The notes under the pieces were generated by a model. That model made no database searches, was not told the origin of the DNA, and saw only the letters and a list, made by a program, of their open reading frames with translations. This document shows positions 14,476 to 28,400 of a DNA stretch of 64,000 nucleotides, piece after piece. Position numbers and translations under genes: made by a program. The stretch's first letter is position 1; the number at the start of each line of letters is the position of its first letter. Source of the stretch: Hymenolepis diminuta (lineage: Eukaryota; Platyhelminthes; Cestoda; Cyclophyllidea; Hymenolepididae); assembly GCA_900708905.1 (NCBI GenBank), contig CAADRB010000015.1, positions 2,601,789 through 2,665,788 on the forward strand. Reading direction: 5' to 3'.

Positions 14476-15089
14476 GTAAAATCCTATCTGCAAAAATAAC
14501 AGCCTTTTGCTCTAAAATAATCAATCCCATTTGTTTAACGCATTTTTTCCTAGAAATATAAGTGATCCACTAAAGCAATTCCAATTTCCCTTATCAAATG
14601 TAAAAAGATATGTTATTGTTTGTTTGCTCTTATATTCATTACAGTCCTGTTCATTTACTTCAATAAAACTATTTAAAACCGATATACTATATGATTAGAG
14701 AACCTTTTTATAAGAATGGAAATTTGGTATTTTGATCTTAACCCCAACACAAAATATTAACGCAGTGATGAAGTTTTTAAATCTAAAAACTGAATTCAGA
14801 CCATTAGAACTCATTGTTATATTAATTTATTTCCCATGAAATGGCAAATATGCTTTACAACGAAACACCGAAGCACACAAGAAGAGGATGTTCTCTAATA
14901 GGGAGTGTATTCACTTTCAAGAGGTAAGCTGTCGGTTGTGGCAGATGAATCACAAATAAGGCTAGGCTATGTCCAAACTAGCAAAAACAAAGAAGGTGTT
15001 GCGTGGGGAGGGTTTATTGCAGTTATCTTTAAACTATCAACGGGCTTAGTCACTAAATATTATCAGCGCTAAGCTGTAAGAATATTGAC

Positions 15090-15190
15090 CACTGATTGGC
15101 TGGGAAGACCTCTGCACGCACGGCCGCACTTGCTCGCCACGCAGTCGGTAGTAAGACCGCACTTTCCAGAATGTTCAAGCACAAGCACGA
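15090..15190. promoter_or_regulatory. Small CpG-rich island with CCAAT-like motif
   Basis: Within an otherwise strongly AT-rich region, about 50 bases (15115-15163) carry seven CpG dinucleotides. An inverted CCAAT motif (GATTGGCTGGG) precedes them near 15094. This could be a promoter for an unrecognised transcript or part of a GC-richer repeat. No coding frame is seen next to it on either strand. Confidence 0.2.
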
Positions 15191-18100
15191 TTCCTTTGAC
15201 CATCCTTGATAGCGTTATGAGCTCCACAGACTTCTTAGTCCATAGACGGTAACATCAATAATTAGACAAAAAGAGAGGGCAGCAAAATTGTATGAAGGCT
15301 TTTCATTCGTATAAAGAACAAAATAAGAAGATAAAACCAGTCTGATTAGAAAAATCAGAAATAAATTTTCTATCGATCGGATTGTCTTAGATTTTATAAG
15401 AAGCATGGTCCTCATTTCTACTGCCAAAATACTCATCTTAAAATTTCCATTAGAGTTCTTCTCATTTTTATATGCCTTCAGTAAAAAAATGCTAAAATTT
15501 GCGTTTCCTTTCAATTCAGTATCGATCAAAATTCAAAATGCTACTCCAAGTTGGTAAAACTAATGGCCATATTAAGATGGCGTTATAACGTTTTTAAATA
15601 TCCTTGAGGGAAGTATTACAGGAAGGATTCAATTTGAAATACCGTTTTATTGAAAAATATTTCTTTATGCCTATTTAAATCAATATAACAATTTTATCAC
15701 TAATCCGCACGTTAATGTGTTTAATAATTTAATAATGATAGAATTTTATTGAAAACATGAGACAAACTAAAAAAGAAAATCTTATAGAGAACACTAATTT
15801 AAACATTTTGGCTGCTTTCTTAAGCTTTAACGTTCATGATCGTCATTGACGTATCTAAACACTATCTTTCGGTTTCCACTTGGCCCCACTAGTAGGTATA
15901 TGCTTATTTAATCTTAACTTCCGCAATAAAATAATTTTTCATCATATTTAAAAATTTGAAACTAAAATGTTAAGATATAAAAGTGAATTTCAAGTAAGTA
16001 AGTAAGCAAGTAATAAAACATTTTGATGATTAAAATTTGGATTTTTACTATCTAGTTTATCTTGAATTAACTCTTTTCTGTGAAGTCCGCTAAAATTTTG
16101 CAAGCCGCTTAAGCACAAGAATTAATGTTGATTTTCTAACCTTTGAAAAAAGAAATGAATACTAATGGCAGGATCGACCACCATAATTAAAAACTAGAGA
16201 TTGTCTATAAGAATTTGATCAGTGGATCGGACTACAATTTGTGAAAGTTGATTTTCGGAGAGTAAGGCAATGAACTGTCCATTAAGTAGTATTTACTGCC
16301 CGAAAATTAAATGAGCTAACACGCTTTTAGATTTCCTCTCTTTCCTCCTTATTAAAATTTATTTACCCGATTTAATTTGCCTCATTCAATAAAAAATGAG
16401 CAGCGTTTTATAGATTGCTATGGATCATGGTAATATAATGATAATTTTAATATTTATTGTTTTAATTAATCAAATGTTTTTTAAGAAGTGGCTGACGCAT
16501 CTAGGTAATCAAATTTAATAAAAATATTCCCAGTGGCATTATAGAGACCAAGGATTATAATCTTTTTAATTAGATTAATTAATTTCCTTTCAAATTTTGA
16601 TAAATATTGCTTTCATTTCTAATGGCACATATTTTTCTGAGCCATGTAACGAGTTTTCTTATCATCCTTCCCAAATTAAAACATGAAGGTTAAAAATCCG
16701 CTTATCCAATGCAATGTAATGTAATTGTCGCTTTATTAGTAAATAAATAACTATTTTTGCATTAACAATATGCTTTCATGAGCAATATATTAAGACTTTA
16801 TAATTAAAGTCACTTGGTTGTGATTTAAACATTCAAAAAAATTAGTTTTTTTGGTAAAAGGCGAAAGAAAAGAAGCTTTTAACATGCAAAGAGGTAAATA
16901 TATGTGTCATAATTACCAACCAACTAAATAAATCAGCGTTCTTCGCAAAATATTTTTTCTCAATATTTGAAAACTTAAATATTGGCTGACAATTAGTGCA
17001 AAAATCAAATAATTTTACTTCAATTAGAATGCGGCCATTTTAGTTTAAAATAAATCAGAAAAAACCCGAAACTCCCAAAAAATTGCAGAAATAAATTGCT
17101 TGATTGACACTTGACGTGACATATAGAAGGTGTGGTTGATTGAAGGTTACTAATAATATTTTGGTTTAGATGATCCATTTTTCGATCCGTTGAACACGTT
17201 TAAGTTAAACCTGTTCAAGTTTTTTTATTTATACACAAAACATAAGCCAAATTAGATTATTTAGATTCACGGTTGTGCCTCAAAAATGAAATAATATTAA
17301 TATGAAATTAAAAAAGTTGGTAAATTAATTTGACTGTAATCGTCTAGAGCTTATTTATTTATAGATTAACTAAAATTAGTTTAAAAAAACACCGTTAGAT
17401 TTAATTTTGTTGACACAAAGTTAAAAGGTGTTTGTTATTTATGTAATGATTGAGAAATCCGTTAATAATTAACGAAAACCGTCTCAAATAAAGATATCCA
17501 AAATTGAGCCTTTATCATTTTAATATACAAATATTTGAATTATTTGCACAAGAATACAGTTAATTAGAATTGTAATTTCATTATTTCAATGTAAACGAAC
17601 AAATACGGTAACAAATATGGAATAAAATAATTGTGATGAGAAATAAAACTTATGGATTTTTTATCTGATTAATGTTCTTTTAAAGTAAAAAAATATAGCG
17701 TTAACCAAAGATTCAACAGATGGTAATAAAGGGTAGGGGATTAAAAAGATAGAGAGCAACATAAAGGTGTTAAGAAGTCTTTGATTTTGAATTCGGACTG
17801 TAAAATATTTACTACGTGTGCAGCCCATGTTCCAAATTCAGCATCAAAATTTGTCTCCTGACTGCAACAGGTGCTTGTCTACTATGTTCATCGTTTTTCT
17901 GACCGTTATTTGTCTTACTGGCATTAAAAAATTAAGCAAAATTTTAAAAAATGTTTACTCTATTAATCTCCAATGAAATATTTTTGTTCATAAGGAGGCA
18001 CTTAATTGGATTTCACTTAACATTTAACAATTTGTTTAATTAAAGATGCACGTTGGGAAAGAGATAAAAGTTGCGCATTGGTTCAAAACAACGGTGGAAA

Positions 18101-21100
18101 AATAATGGACTGTGGAATTGCGGAAATGATTTATTAAATTGCTGGTGGTATAAAAATTAATTGGAATCACTTCAATTATTGAAAAATATTGATTTTTATT
18201 TTTCGTAAATCCGTCTCGCAGCTCTAGGACAGTAGCACTAAAAACGTTTACAACCTTCAAATCGGAAGGCCGTCGATAGTGCTGATATTGGATTAAATGC
18301 AGGCCACTTCAAAAGATTAAATGAAAAGCATCAGCTTACGTTCTTCTTGCTGAGATAAAGATCTAACTATCCGACTACATCAGGCCAAATCTCCCTGCAC
18401 TATTTCCTCCGCCGTAAATATGTTGAATATTATATTATATATTCATTGCTAATAAGCTGACAAATATGACTTTCGCCGTAAATTTTTGAAGTTAAATATC
18501 AATAACATTAATATTCCATGTTTGACACTGTACAGCCAATCCAACGTTAAAAATGAAACTTCTTCACGATTTCCTCGTTTCCAAGCGTGATTGTGCAAAA
18601 CAAATAAGCAACAGAATTACTTGCAACTTCATTAAAATTTTGAACTGTTTCTTTAAATAGAAATCCGGAAAAACAACATCTCCATTTATGCTAAGATAAA
18701 TTGGTTTTTTCCTTTAATGGAATATCTAAATTGGTAAAAATAGCTGCAGGATTTTCAAATTAAAAAGCATAAAATGTCATGAGAGAGAGTTAAATTTTGT
18801 TCAATGAAAAGGAAAAGAAATAGAATTAAGTTACATATTTGCATACGGAATATGTGTCTGGGGACTTGAATTTTTTAAAGTGGCATAGATATGGATGTTT
18901 TCATGATTACATACTTTAGCGTGTTTCATCTTGCCGTTTTCCAGTGACAATCTTGTAAAATAATTCCATTAAATGATGAAAATATGCAAAAATTGTAATT
19001 TTATTGCAAAGACTATTAACAAATAATAAAATTTTATGGACTTATTCTTAAAATCGGAAATTTAAATTAATCAATGTCCCCCCAGTTTAATGATAATATT
19101 GCCAGCATAAATTTATAAAACGTTTATTTCTTTTTGATTGCATAAATTATTTCAACTTTCAGTCTACTCGGTAAAAGCGAAATTCTCTGCAGTCAAAAGG
19201 GAAATGATTTTAATCAGTTCAAACTTAAAATAGATTGGAATAATTACTTTTGACTGTCTTAAAGAGGTTCTCAGGTACCGCGAACTTCATCTCATCAGTG
19301 GACTAAAGCCTCAATACCATTTTATATTGGCTTTCAAACACAACATTAAAGGCTATTTCCTCACAAATGTCAACGCCCAAAGTAATCATTTTACTAAGAA
19401 ATATTTTCAAAACAAATAATGCATCATTATCAATATTTTCAGAACAATTTAAACTAGTTGGAGATTTTTGTCTTTAGAAATAAATTTAACTTACTATTTA
19501 CTTCTGTTAAAATTGATTACTTTATTCTATGATAATATAAACTCCTGTACATATTGCAATCAAGAGAAGCACCTGAAAGCCCCACGCACGTATTATTACT
19601 TCAACAATTTAAAGTAGAAATGCGTTTTGCATTACTTGATTCAAAGTTTTAAATATCTGCGAAAATTTACAAGTTTTACGGTGGTTTGTCGTTTTAATTA
19701 TTTTATGAACGAATAAAATATTGAATGCACTCTATTTGGTTAAATAAACTCGGTTGCAAAGATTTGCCTTTCTACATATTGCTCCAACTCAATCATAATG
19801 AAAAGCCCGGTAGACAGTTGCTGATAGGACTACTGTTTGCTTCCAAAAAGTGGTTTATGTCTTTATTTTCTATGTTTTTAATGAATCAATATAAAAGATA
19901 TTGCTGAATGAAAATTACCGAAGCACAGCAAATAAGAAAGAAAACTACCTCAATGGACAACTTCTAAGTTCATTTAAATCCTGTTTTAATAAAAACGATT
20001 TTTCTGTCAATTTTGGCCGGCATTTTCTGATAAAATTATGAAAGCAACTGAAACTGTTTGAGAATAAAGACGACAAAAGTATTTAAATGACCTTAATATT
20101 GGCCGGCAGCAAAAGTGTGGACAAGTAAAAGTAATTTATTAATAAATCTTTTGCAAGTAAATAGTATGTTACAATATCAATTCAATAATTATTAAAAGTT
20201 ATTTTAAAAAATAATTTATTTCAGTATTTGTAGTATGAGGTGTTACCCGCAGAGTTAAAGGTGGTCTAGGACTTGTAATAACGATTAATATAAAATTAAA
20301 TACCATTCGCAGACTATTGTACCCTACCGGAGACTTCGTACAAAATCTAAGAAGACTCTAAGGAGAACACCCTTGGTCCAATTCATATAGTTTTATATAG
20401 GGTTAATTACAACTGATTGGACAGACAAACTAGGTGCACTTGAGGGCGAAAGGAGACAAATCGTTGTCTCAATGAAAATGTGTCATGTGGTCCAACAAGG
20501 GAAGAGCCCGAATACCACACCGTCTATTAATAAAGGTAGTCTAAATGTGTATGTAAATTATGATTCGATAACCATGGCAAATATCTGCCTTACAATCAAA
20601 TTCAACTTCTTTCTGATGTCAATTCCAAAATTTTAATTACGCATGTGAATAGAGACAGGAAAAAAGTACTCCCTAATTTAATTTTAATAGTCATTCAAAA
20701 CAGTGCAATTAAAATAAATGCTTGTAATCGTGGGTGAGTGAAACTGCGCATAAACTTAATGGTACACAACAAAATGTGAATTTTGTATGGGACTGGAATT
20801 TGGCAAAAGATAGCTAATTTAGCAATCATTTCATTACATATCAGTAGGGGACAACAGATGACTGGGCGGAATGACTGAGGGCAAGAAGTGGACATTTAAG
20901 CGGAGGCTATCAAAAAAACATTTTCGCATGGCTTTGAGTAGACTTCTAAAATTAGGAACATCGATTTATCACAATAAAAATAGTTAACTGAATACGTCCT
21001 TAGAAAAGTAATTCAAAATGAATCTTATGTATTTAATTTTGGTAATAATTTATACTTATTTTAATGTTTTTTGCATATTCTAAAGGTAAACATTCTTAAC

Positions 21101-22663
21101 ACAGTCAACATTGCCAAAGGAAATTTATGTAAGGATGAAGTATTTGCGTAATCTTATATAACTTTAAAAGAGAAAGTAGCGATTAAGAATTTAATTTCTG
21201 TAAACAATACCTCTTATCTACTACCAGTCTTTTTGTGACAATAGAACAAAGGGAGAAGGCAGTTGTGACGGCGAGATTTATTGGTAGAAAACTTTGCAAA
21301 GAGAGAGAAGAGGCCAGAGGGGGGATTGAGTGGTCTGCGGTTGGCGGTGGATGCGGCGGGGAAGTGTAGATACAGACGTACTTGTGTATGCATGTTTACC
21401 AAATGGGTATATATTGTTCAGTCAAAGAGGGAGATGGAAAAACTTTAGGACTCTGGTGGTTGGGAGTCTGAGAGGTGGTAACGATCAATCGTGTCCCAAT
21501 TAAGTGCTTCATTCACTAAAATTATATTTAATCACTTAAGATTGAAGGGAATCCGAAAAGAAGCTTGATGTTACAGCAGGGGGTTAAGCGTTGTGGATGC
21601 GCAGTAACAGTCTTGAAGTTAAATTATTGATTGCCGTTTCAAAAAATGTATAGACAGAAAAAAATGTTATAAAGAAAAATTTAGTTATTATTTAATTTCT
21701 ACAAATCCCCCTTAACTCATCTCCCTAACGATCAGGTGAATAAGGTATGTATGTGAACTGTAATTGTTAGCATCCAAAGTATGATTTTCCTAAATCAAAT
21801 TGTGAAAATACAGAGTTTGATTCCAAAGGTAATTTACAGTATTCCACTCACCGTAAGTGAGAGCGACCCACAACCAAGGCTTGCCTTATTTTATGTCAGA
21901 GATTATTCCAGCTCTTAATTAATTCATTGGAAATAATTTTGCTTTAGTCAAAAGGGAGATTGAAATAAGTGGCTTAACCCAAAAAACGATAGATTTTATT
22001 TTGAAAAACTGAAATCAAGTGTAGTTTACGATTTGACATTTTAAACATTTAATTTCAGCCTCTATGTTTCAGCTAAACTGAACTTCGGATTCGCCGAATG
22101 ATGCATCTTCAACTAATCATCTTGCAAAACTTTTTTTGTCTAACGCGTATCTTCCCCTTTTCCCAATAACTACAGTATTCCAATAAGCTGTCCGATATTT
22201 TCTTTTTACGACAACACAGATCGACAGTTTTAGAAGAAAGGTAGCTTAATCATTTACTACCTAAAAAATTACCAAATATGGGCAAATATATAAATAAGTA
22301 AAATGCTGCCGCACAAAATGTGGGATCGTGCAAGTAAAACACAATTTTTTAGAGTGTGTTACCAGGCTTGTAAACAATTGTATTTATATGCATACATACT
22401 GACATACTAATCCTACATTTCTTCCCTTCATTTGGAACAGCAAGTTTAATTGATATCTCGCAGATTGAATGGCTATCAAACTGACGAATCAAACCTGTGT
22501 TAATGATGATGTAAAAATAATTTGAAATATTAAAAGTACAGAGAGCGCAAAGTGTCTGAGAACATATTATGCACTTTCTGAAAATAGAAAAAGAAACTGT
22601 TGATGGTTGAAACCTACTATTTCTTCCACCAAAGCTAAAACAAACATAATATTAAACTGGGTT

Positions 22664-23826
22664 TTATTCCATACATCCTCCTTCAGCTTCTATCGTCCAC
22701 TCAATTCGAGTCCAAAAGCGACTAGTAGCTTTCTTCACGTGGCATTTATTCATGTCCTACATTCCTCGAACTATTGCTTCCATCAGAGAAGAGGATTCGG
22801 TGTTATGGAGATGCTTATCAACTTCCTTTCCAACCACGCCCCACTCCACATGCATCAACAACCGAAAGGATTAAGGTCTGATGAGTAGTTGGGAGGTCTT
22901 CAGTTCGGTGTGACATGATGATGAGAATTCTCTGCTATCCATCCACTCCGGGGTTTCGAGGGCTTTCTGGGATGGAGCGGAGTCTCGTTGGAAGACATAA
23001 GATCTTCCTCCATTGGCTACACTGTCTATCCAATGTGGCTTAACAACAATGGTTAGAAGAGTCTTCACACAGGTATCTGTATCTGCATCGACTCTAATAC
23101 CCCGTGGAAAAATTGAGAAGTCATGATGTTCCTTCCACTCTGAACAACACCAAAAATCATCATTGTTGATGGAGACTTCGTGCGTATGGATAACAGTTGG
23201 ATCCTCAGTGAGGTCCACCAACACATTCCCACCTATCATTTCATCCATTGACTCTTTCATCCTTGTCCACATTCCTTTTCGTCGGAGGCAGTTCAGACAT
23301 TCCTGTTCTTCTGCTCTGCCTCCTCACTTTGTTTAAGTGTCCTTTTGCATGCATTAAACGTGTCTCCTGAGTTGTTTTTGTTAGCATAACCTGACGACCT
23401 CACCTAAGACCGTACGATTCGTACCTGAGGTCTTGATGAACAACATTCACTATATATATATATATATATGTTGTTGTTGTTGTTGTTCCTTCCTAGAACA
23501 CTAGGAGGGACACTAGAAGATGTTTGGCCGAACATTGCCGAGCAATGATCTCCCAGGATTTTCGTCCATCGTGTCATGCCCTCTTCTCACAAACTCGGGT
23601 GTTCTGGGTGAATAAGCAGAACGCTGACAATTCTCCTGCATTCTCCTCCTCGTGACACCCAATGCATCCACCTCGTTATCATTCAGCAGCTTCTTTCTGA
23701 CTTTGCAAATGAAAGATGTGGTGATTTGTAGAATTCATACAATTTCTGAATTCCTGTGTCTCTCTTTAAAAGACAGCAATAGACAGCGTGTTTATTAATT
23801 TCATTGGTTACAGAAGTAATTGCCAT
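22664..23826 (-). pseudogene. Mariner-like transposase pseudogene (copy 1)
   Basis: The longest open piece runs from 23272 to 22871 on the minus strand. It contains FPRGIRVDAD, VVKPHWIDSVANGG and the catalytic-Asp block VFQRDSAPSQKA, then drifts out of frame after PEWMDS. The C-terminal remainder continues in other frames: HVTPN, SSDLNPF (region of the third catalytic acid), KEVDKHLHNTES, MNKCHVKKATSRFWTRIE and a TAA at 22664-22666. An N-terminal fragment beginning MAITSVTNE at 23826 is in yet another frame. A TA/TTG microsatellite interrupts the gene at 23451-23487. Several frameshifts rule out a functional enzyme. Confidence 0.8.
23451..23487. repeat. Compound microsatellite (TA)9 TG (TTG)5 inside mariner copy 1
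   Basis: Nine TA units are followed by TG and five TTG units, inside the transposase pseudogene. The same unit numbers occur in copy 2 at 29733-29769. Confidence 0.9.
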
Positions 23827-24546
23827 GGGATTTTTTGATGTGAAAAGTAGGTTATTTATGGTCGTGTTAGTTTAAATCACAAAAACATAAGTGACCTCAA
23901 ATACCTTACGCCCCTGTATAAACCACCAAACATGTTACTACAGAAGAATTGGATGTAGGCCATGTCAGTGATCACGACAGTCATTACGGATGCACTTATC
24001 CCAGCACAGAATGGACTTATGAACTTCAGACTCACTCAGCCACATGGTCCAATCCTTTTTTAAGAGAGTACGAGCCTTGGCCTTAGGACAGCCACTTCCT
24101 CTCATTTTATTCCTTTTATGCATCCTGGTATGTCTTTCATACATACTTATTTAGATTTTATACCTTTTAGTCATATTTTGCCTTATCTACGCCTTTAGTA
24201 AATATTACTATTGGTCACGCTTATTAAAATATATTGCTTTGATGTTTCTTTTTCTTTCCTACGCATAAATTCAAAATGACATGCAAAGACAGTTCCCATA
24301 TTTACCGAACAGTATGTAAGCAACCACAAAATCAAGGTGGACTTTTGCATAGTGTGTCTACAAGACTTCTGCTTGCCATAATTATTACAAAGCTTAAATT
24401 AGAGAACCTATCCTTAAATTAAAACTGATACCAAATTTCAAAAACACATTACTCAGATTCTCAGTCTGATGTTTTAGGATAGAGCAGATTTCAATTTGCA
24501 AATAGATCGTAAAAGAGCCCTCTACAGACAAAATACATACGGCGAA

Positions 24547-24552
24547 TTTATT
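24547..24552 (-). terminator. Poly(A) signal of the MATH-like protein gene
   Basis: The plus-strand TTTATT reads AATAAA on the minus strand, 86 nt past the TAG stop at 24638-24640. It is the nearest canonical signal downstream of the last exon. Confidence 0.5.
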
Positions 24553-24637
24553 CGTAAATCTCAGACATATGTGAATACACAGTACAGTCCAAGCATTATT
24601 GTTGTTAGAAATGAATTCATGAATAATTCACAAGTGC

Positions 24638-25433
24638 CTAGTAGCCCCCAATACAGCCACCTCCACTGCCCGAGACACTGTCTTCTGAAGAGAGACTGAA
24701 AACTAATGTCGGTGTTAGTGATCTCTGTCGCTGATCCCTATTTCCCGGATGAGCTAGCGATGTCGCTGAAGTTGCTATGTGTGGTCGTAGTTGTTGAGCC
24801 TGTCGATCTCTGTTGGTTCTCCTTCCATAAGGCTGACTTCGGGTTGGAGAGCTCATGTTGGTCACATTCCCCGTGCTACCTCCATTAGCACCAACATGTA
24901 GTAACTGCTGAATAGGACTGTCCTCCCTGCTTTTGTAACCTTCTGAGAATTCTTCATCGCCAACACAACGTTTTTGATTCCTCCAACTTGTTCCGCATCC
25001 GCTACCACTTCCACTGCCACTCCCTCCAACGGCGCTATTATTTGGAACACCAGGACTCGGTAAGGATCGTCGTGGACGACCTTGGGCTTCCAAACCGCCC
25101 ATAAATGTGGAACTATGCCTTCGAACATTCAGATTGTTGGCCGCTGAAAGAAATCCTCCACTTTTTGGCGGGGAAGTCAAATTAGATGCATCGGGCAACC
25201 GTCGACATACTGCAACATTTGAGGTACGTTTGGTGCTTGAGGATTTCCGTGTTGTGCTGGATAGTTCAGGGGAAGAAGGTGCTGAGGAATTGCTGCTCAG
25301 TTGTTTCAGGGATTGGGAGAGTGCAGAGGCTTGTACTACTGGGACGTTCAAGTCGATAGAACTTGGAGCATTGCTCATGTATAGTTGCTTTTCTAATTCG
25401 TAATTTTCTAATTGCAGAGCTCGTAGTTCCCGT
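24638..25433 (-). CDS. Exon 3 of MATH-like protein gene (residues 531-795)
   Basis: The acceptor CTTTAG is followed by RELRALQLENYELEKQLY, a leucine-rich coiled coil that continues the helix of exon 2. A long Ser/Pro/Gly/Arg-rich tail comes next, with a GSGSGSGSG run and basic clusters (RPRRS, GRRTNRDRQ). The tail is probably disordered. Many Ser-Pro and Arg-x-x-Ser sites could be phosphorylated (inference). The exon lies between two mariner copies. Confidence 0.8.
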
Positions 25434-28400
25434 CTAAAGTAAAAATTAAAATTAAAAATTCTTGCTTGTTATGAATATAAATGTAATTTTAAAATAATAA
25501 TCAATTATTAAGATTCATTGAAAATTTAGTCGTTAGGATATTAAATTGCATTAATATGCGAATCATCGCTTATGGCACGTTTGATTATAAATATACAAAT
25601 TAGGAAACGACCTAATTATACATGAAAAATGAGTCATTGGTTAAAAGTAATAATTTCGCGGAAAATAATTTTGACGGTTCTTTGATATTGAAAAAGAGAT
25701 TTATAATTTTGTTTGAGCATTTAAAAAATATAATCATACTTCAAAAGCAAACGAAAGGTATCATTTTCTTCACTGTCACTGACAGAAATTTCATACTAAA
25801 AAATAATCTTTAAAACTAAAATTGGCAGTAGAACAAACTATCTTAATGTGGGTTAGTTATGCTAAACATTTATGATTAAAGAAATAGCGTAACTCGATAA
25901 GAACTCCATTACTCTCTGTAAATTGTTCCGCTGTTTTAAGCGTTTTTTGAACGAAGTAAATATATATGTACTTATGAGATTTTAAAACTGACGCTAAACA
26001 TGATGAATTAATTGTAACGAAAAGGCTCCCTCATTTTCAGATCTCTAAAATCATTGAGTGTCTATCAAAATACCCCGTGATTTATGAAAATTTTATCGCG
26101 TATACAAAAGGTATATTTATTGTATATTACATTAGTTTATCCTAAATTTGAATACGCTCTATTTGATACTTCCGGTGAGGTCTGTACTTTAAAAGGTCAA
26201 TATCATTATTTCAAGTATATCGTTGAATTAATTTGACAGTGAATAGTACATTGTCAGTATACTTTAATTTAAGTAATATGGAAGTAGATAGCGGTCGTCA
26301 TGCCCTTTTGCCAAATCAGTATCACGAATGAAACTTTCTAAATCATTTCCAACATACGGAAAAATGATTATCATATGACGTTATTAAAAACGGAGTTCCA
26401 TTCAAAGAGACCCTAGAATAGAAGTGAATACACAAAATTTGTTTCAACCTGCTTATTTTCGCAAATTTGTGCAAAATTCTTGCATTCGTTATCAATTCAA
26501 TATATTAGACCTTTCAATCTTGCTAATGTACGTTTTAATTACACATGAATTAATTAGAGGGAAGGCATTCAGAACCACTTATTATTTTGGTCAGCATTAA
26601 CTGATACGGTTGGCTAACCACATTACTAGTTATGCACCGATGAAAAGGAATCCCATTTATCCCCAATATAATGGTGCGAGTCCTTCGACTCTTACCGCTC
26701 ACTGCGGTTATACTAGTGGTGTTTATGCTTTTGATTTAAAAAATGCTATCCTGTTATAAAGTGTCGCATGAAAAATTTTCCTGTATTCTAAAATTTAAAA
26801 TATTCACTTTTCATGGGTTTGTTCCATTTCAAAAGGGGAAGCCAAAGCTGAATTGCATTGTATTCTGTTCAATTCATTTCTCGCGAAATGCATTTATTTG
26901 GCAAATTGCATTCTATTCAAAGTTACGTTTGCTTCGTTCTGCAGATAGCGTGCAACAATAAGCTGCTCTTAATCAGAGAATTTAAATCAAACTCCTCTGC
27001 CTTTTTATTTTAATATGAAGATATTGTTTGATTTAAAGAATACAAAGTAATATTTTAGCTTGCTGATTATAAAAATTTTTAATAATACATTCCGCTTTTT
27101 TTCTATAGTAAACGCTTAAAATATACCTCAAAAGTTTTGTTCAGTAATTCTTAAGTTTTATTTGGACCGTTTCATCAAAGTCAGGAAGGTGCGGAATCAT
27201 GGAATAAATGTAGAACTAATGTCAGCGATTGTCAAATCGGAAATAAGGAAAGACGATGCTTATCAAGCGTTTCGCCTTCAAATATCCTAGATGCGATTGC
27301 TCAGCTTTTCAATAATACTGTTCTTGCTAATGATTTGTAAAAGGAAATAAAAAACTACTTTCTAATGAATTGTAGTCCAAATAATGATCAGCTTCGATGA
27401 AACCTCTTTTACCTGAGCATTTTAAATATCCTACGAAAGTTTGTTTAAGACGTTAAAGATGTCATGTCAATGCTACCTTTGATCGTCAAATCTATCTGAA
27501 AATGTAGATGTAAATGATTAGCGGCAGGACCAACCAGTCAATTTCATAAACTGACCACTTAGTTCCAGCTACTGTGAAAACACTAAAAACTTAAGAAAAT
27601 TTACGTTTTGGAAAACTTTTTTACAATGAAGTGCATAATACTCCCCTGCAAGAAAGTGGACAACTCGATGGCTGAAGAATTTAAACAAGGTAAGCTCTTA
27701 CATCTTAACTTCGTTGTATACTTATATTCTATCCCCCTTCATATTCATGTTGAAGTACTTTCGCTACTTCGTGGGTTGAAATGTTTTCCCATGATTAAAT
27801 CATGCAAAATTATTTTGCATGTCGGGAAAATAATAAAAGGCCTCAAAATATCTTTTTAAGTCCTTATTGATAAAACCGAATGGAAAAGGAAATTTATCCG
27901 TTATATGTGAAAATGTTTGTTAAGTGGCCAGTTAGAAGGTTTCAAGTCGGGATGAATCAGAATTCGAAAGTGATAAGCTAATCATAAAAAAGTCAGCGTG
28001 CATCATTAATCACTTATTTTATCCATCGTTTCCTACATTATAAAACGAATGGTTGCGGAAATAATCAATAAACTTGAATTACCAGTGGTTATAGTTTAAA
28101 AAGGCTTTTATTTGATTTAAAAAATTGACTAGACTACTCCATATCTAAGGTACATTTGTGCATCTGTACTGCGTACTTTTGAAGCAGTTTTTGTTCCACT
28201 ATAAGAGTAAATGCGCAAAATGAAAGAAATTTGTCAAAATACGGAGCAAGGTGGAAACAAATGAATAAAATATAAGTACTGCATTGCTGGAATAAATTAT
28301 AATCGTACCATTGACTCAAGGACAACACATTACATAGAGCAATAAGTATCATATACTTTTAAAATAGTGTTGTTTAATAGGCAGAGAAAAACGGTCATTT

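Larger units (their letters stand above)
5670..22538. other. Gene-free AT-rich intergenic region (16.9 kb)
   Basis: I found no coding gene, tRNA or rRNA here. The open frames are short (at most about 104 codons), lack codon structure or family motifs, and are expected by chance in DNA this rich in A+T. Local structure includes pyrimidine-rich patches at about 11635-11790 and 14150-14240, a CpG-rich spot at 15090-15190 and a short AAGT tandem at 15992-16013. A purine-rich patch lies at about 21235-21330. Confidence 0.6.
22539..23916 (-). mobile_element. Mariner-like (Tc1/mariner) transposon, copy 1, decayed
   Basis: This is a 1378-bp element flanked by TA dinucleotides at 22537-22538 and 23917-23918. 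The right terminus reads ACCTTACGCCCCTG and is the inverted complement of the left terminus of copy 2. This copy's own left end (CAGAGAGCGC) is strongly diverged. The interior encodes a broken transposase on the minus strand, with recognisable blocks FPRGIRVDAD, WIDSVANGG, YVFQRDSAP, SSDLNPF and TRIEWTIEAEGG. It lies about 0.6 kb downstream of the neighbouring gene's poly(A) signal, in that gene's orientation. The length suits a full-length Tc1/mariner element. Frameshifts and stops make it non-autonomous. Confidence 0.85.

Noticed and set aside
22607..22888. 93-codon plus-strand frame in both mariner copies (also 28889-29170)
   Set aside because: It is antisense to the C-terminal part of the transposase pseudogene. 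Its duplication only reflects the element.
24706..25403. Open frames on the plus strand and a second minus frame over 24.7-25.4 kb
   Set aside because: They are shadows of exon 3 of the MATH-like gene, whose frame is supported by splice phases and the continuing coiled coil.
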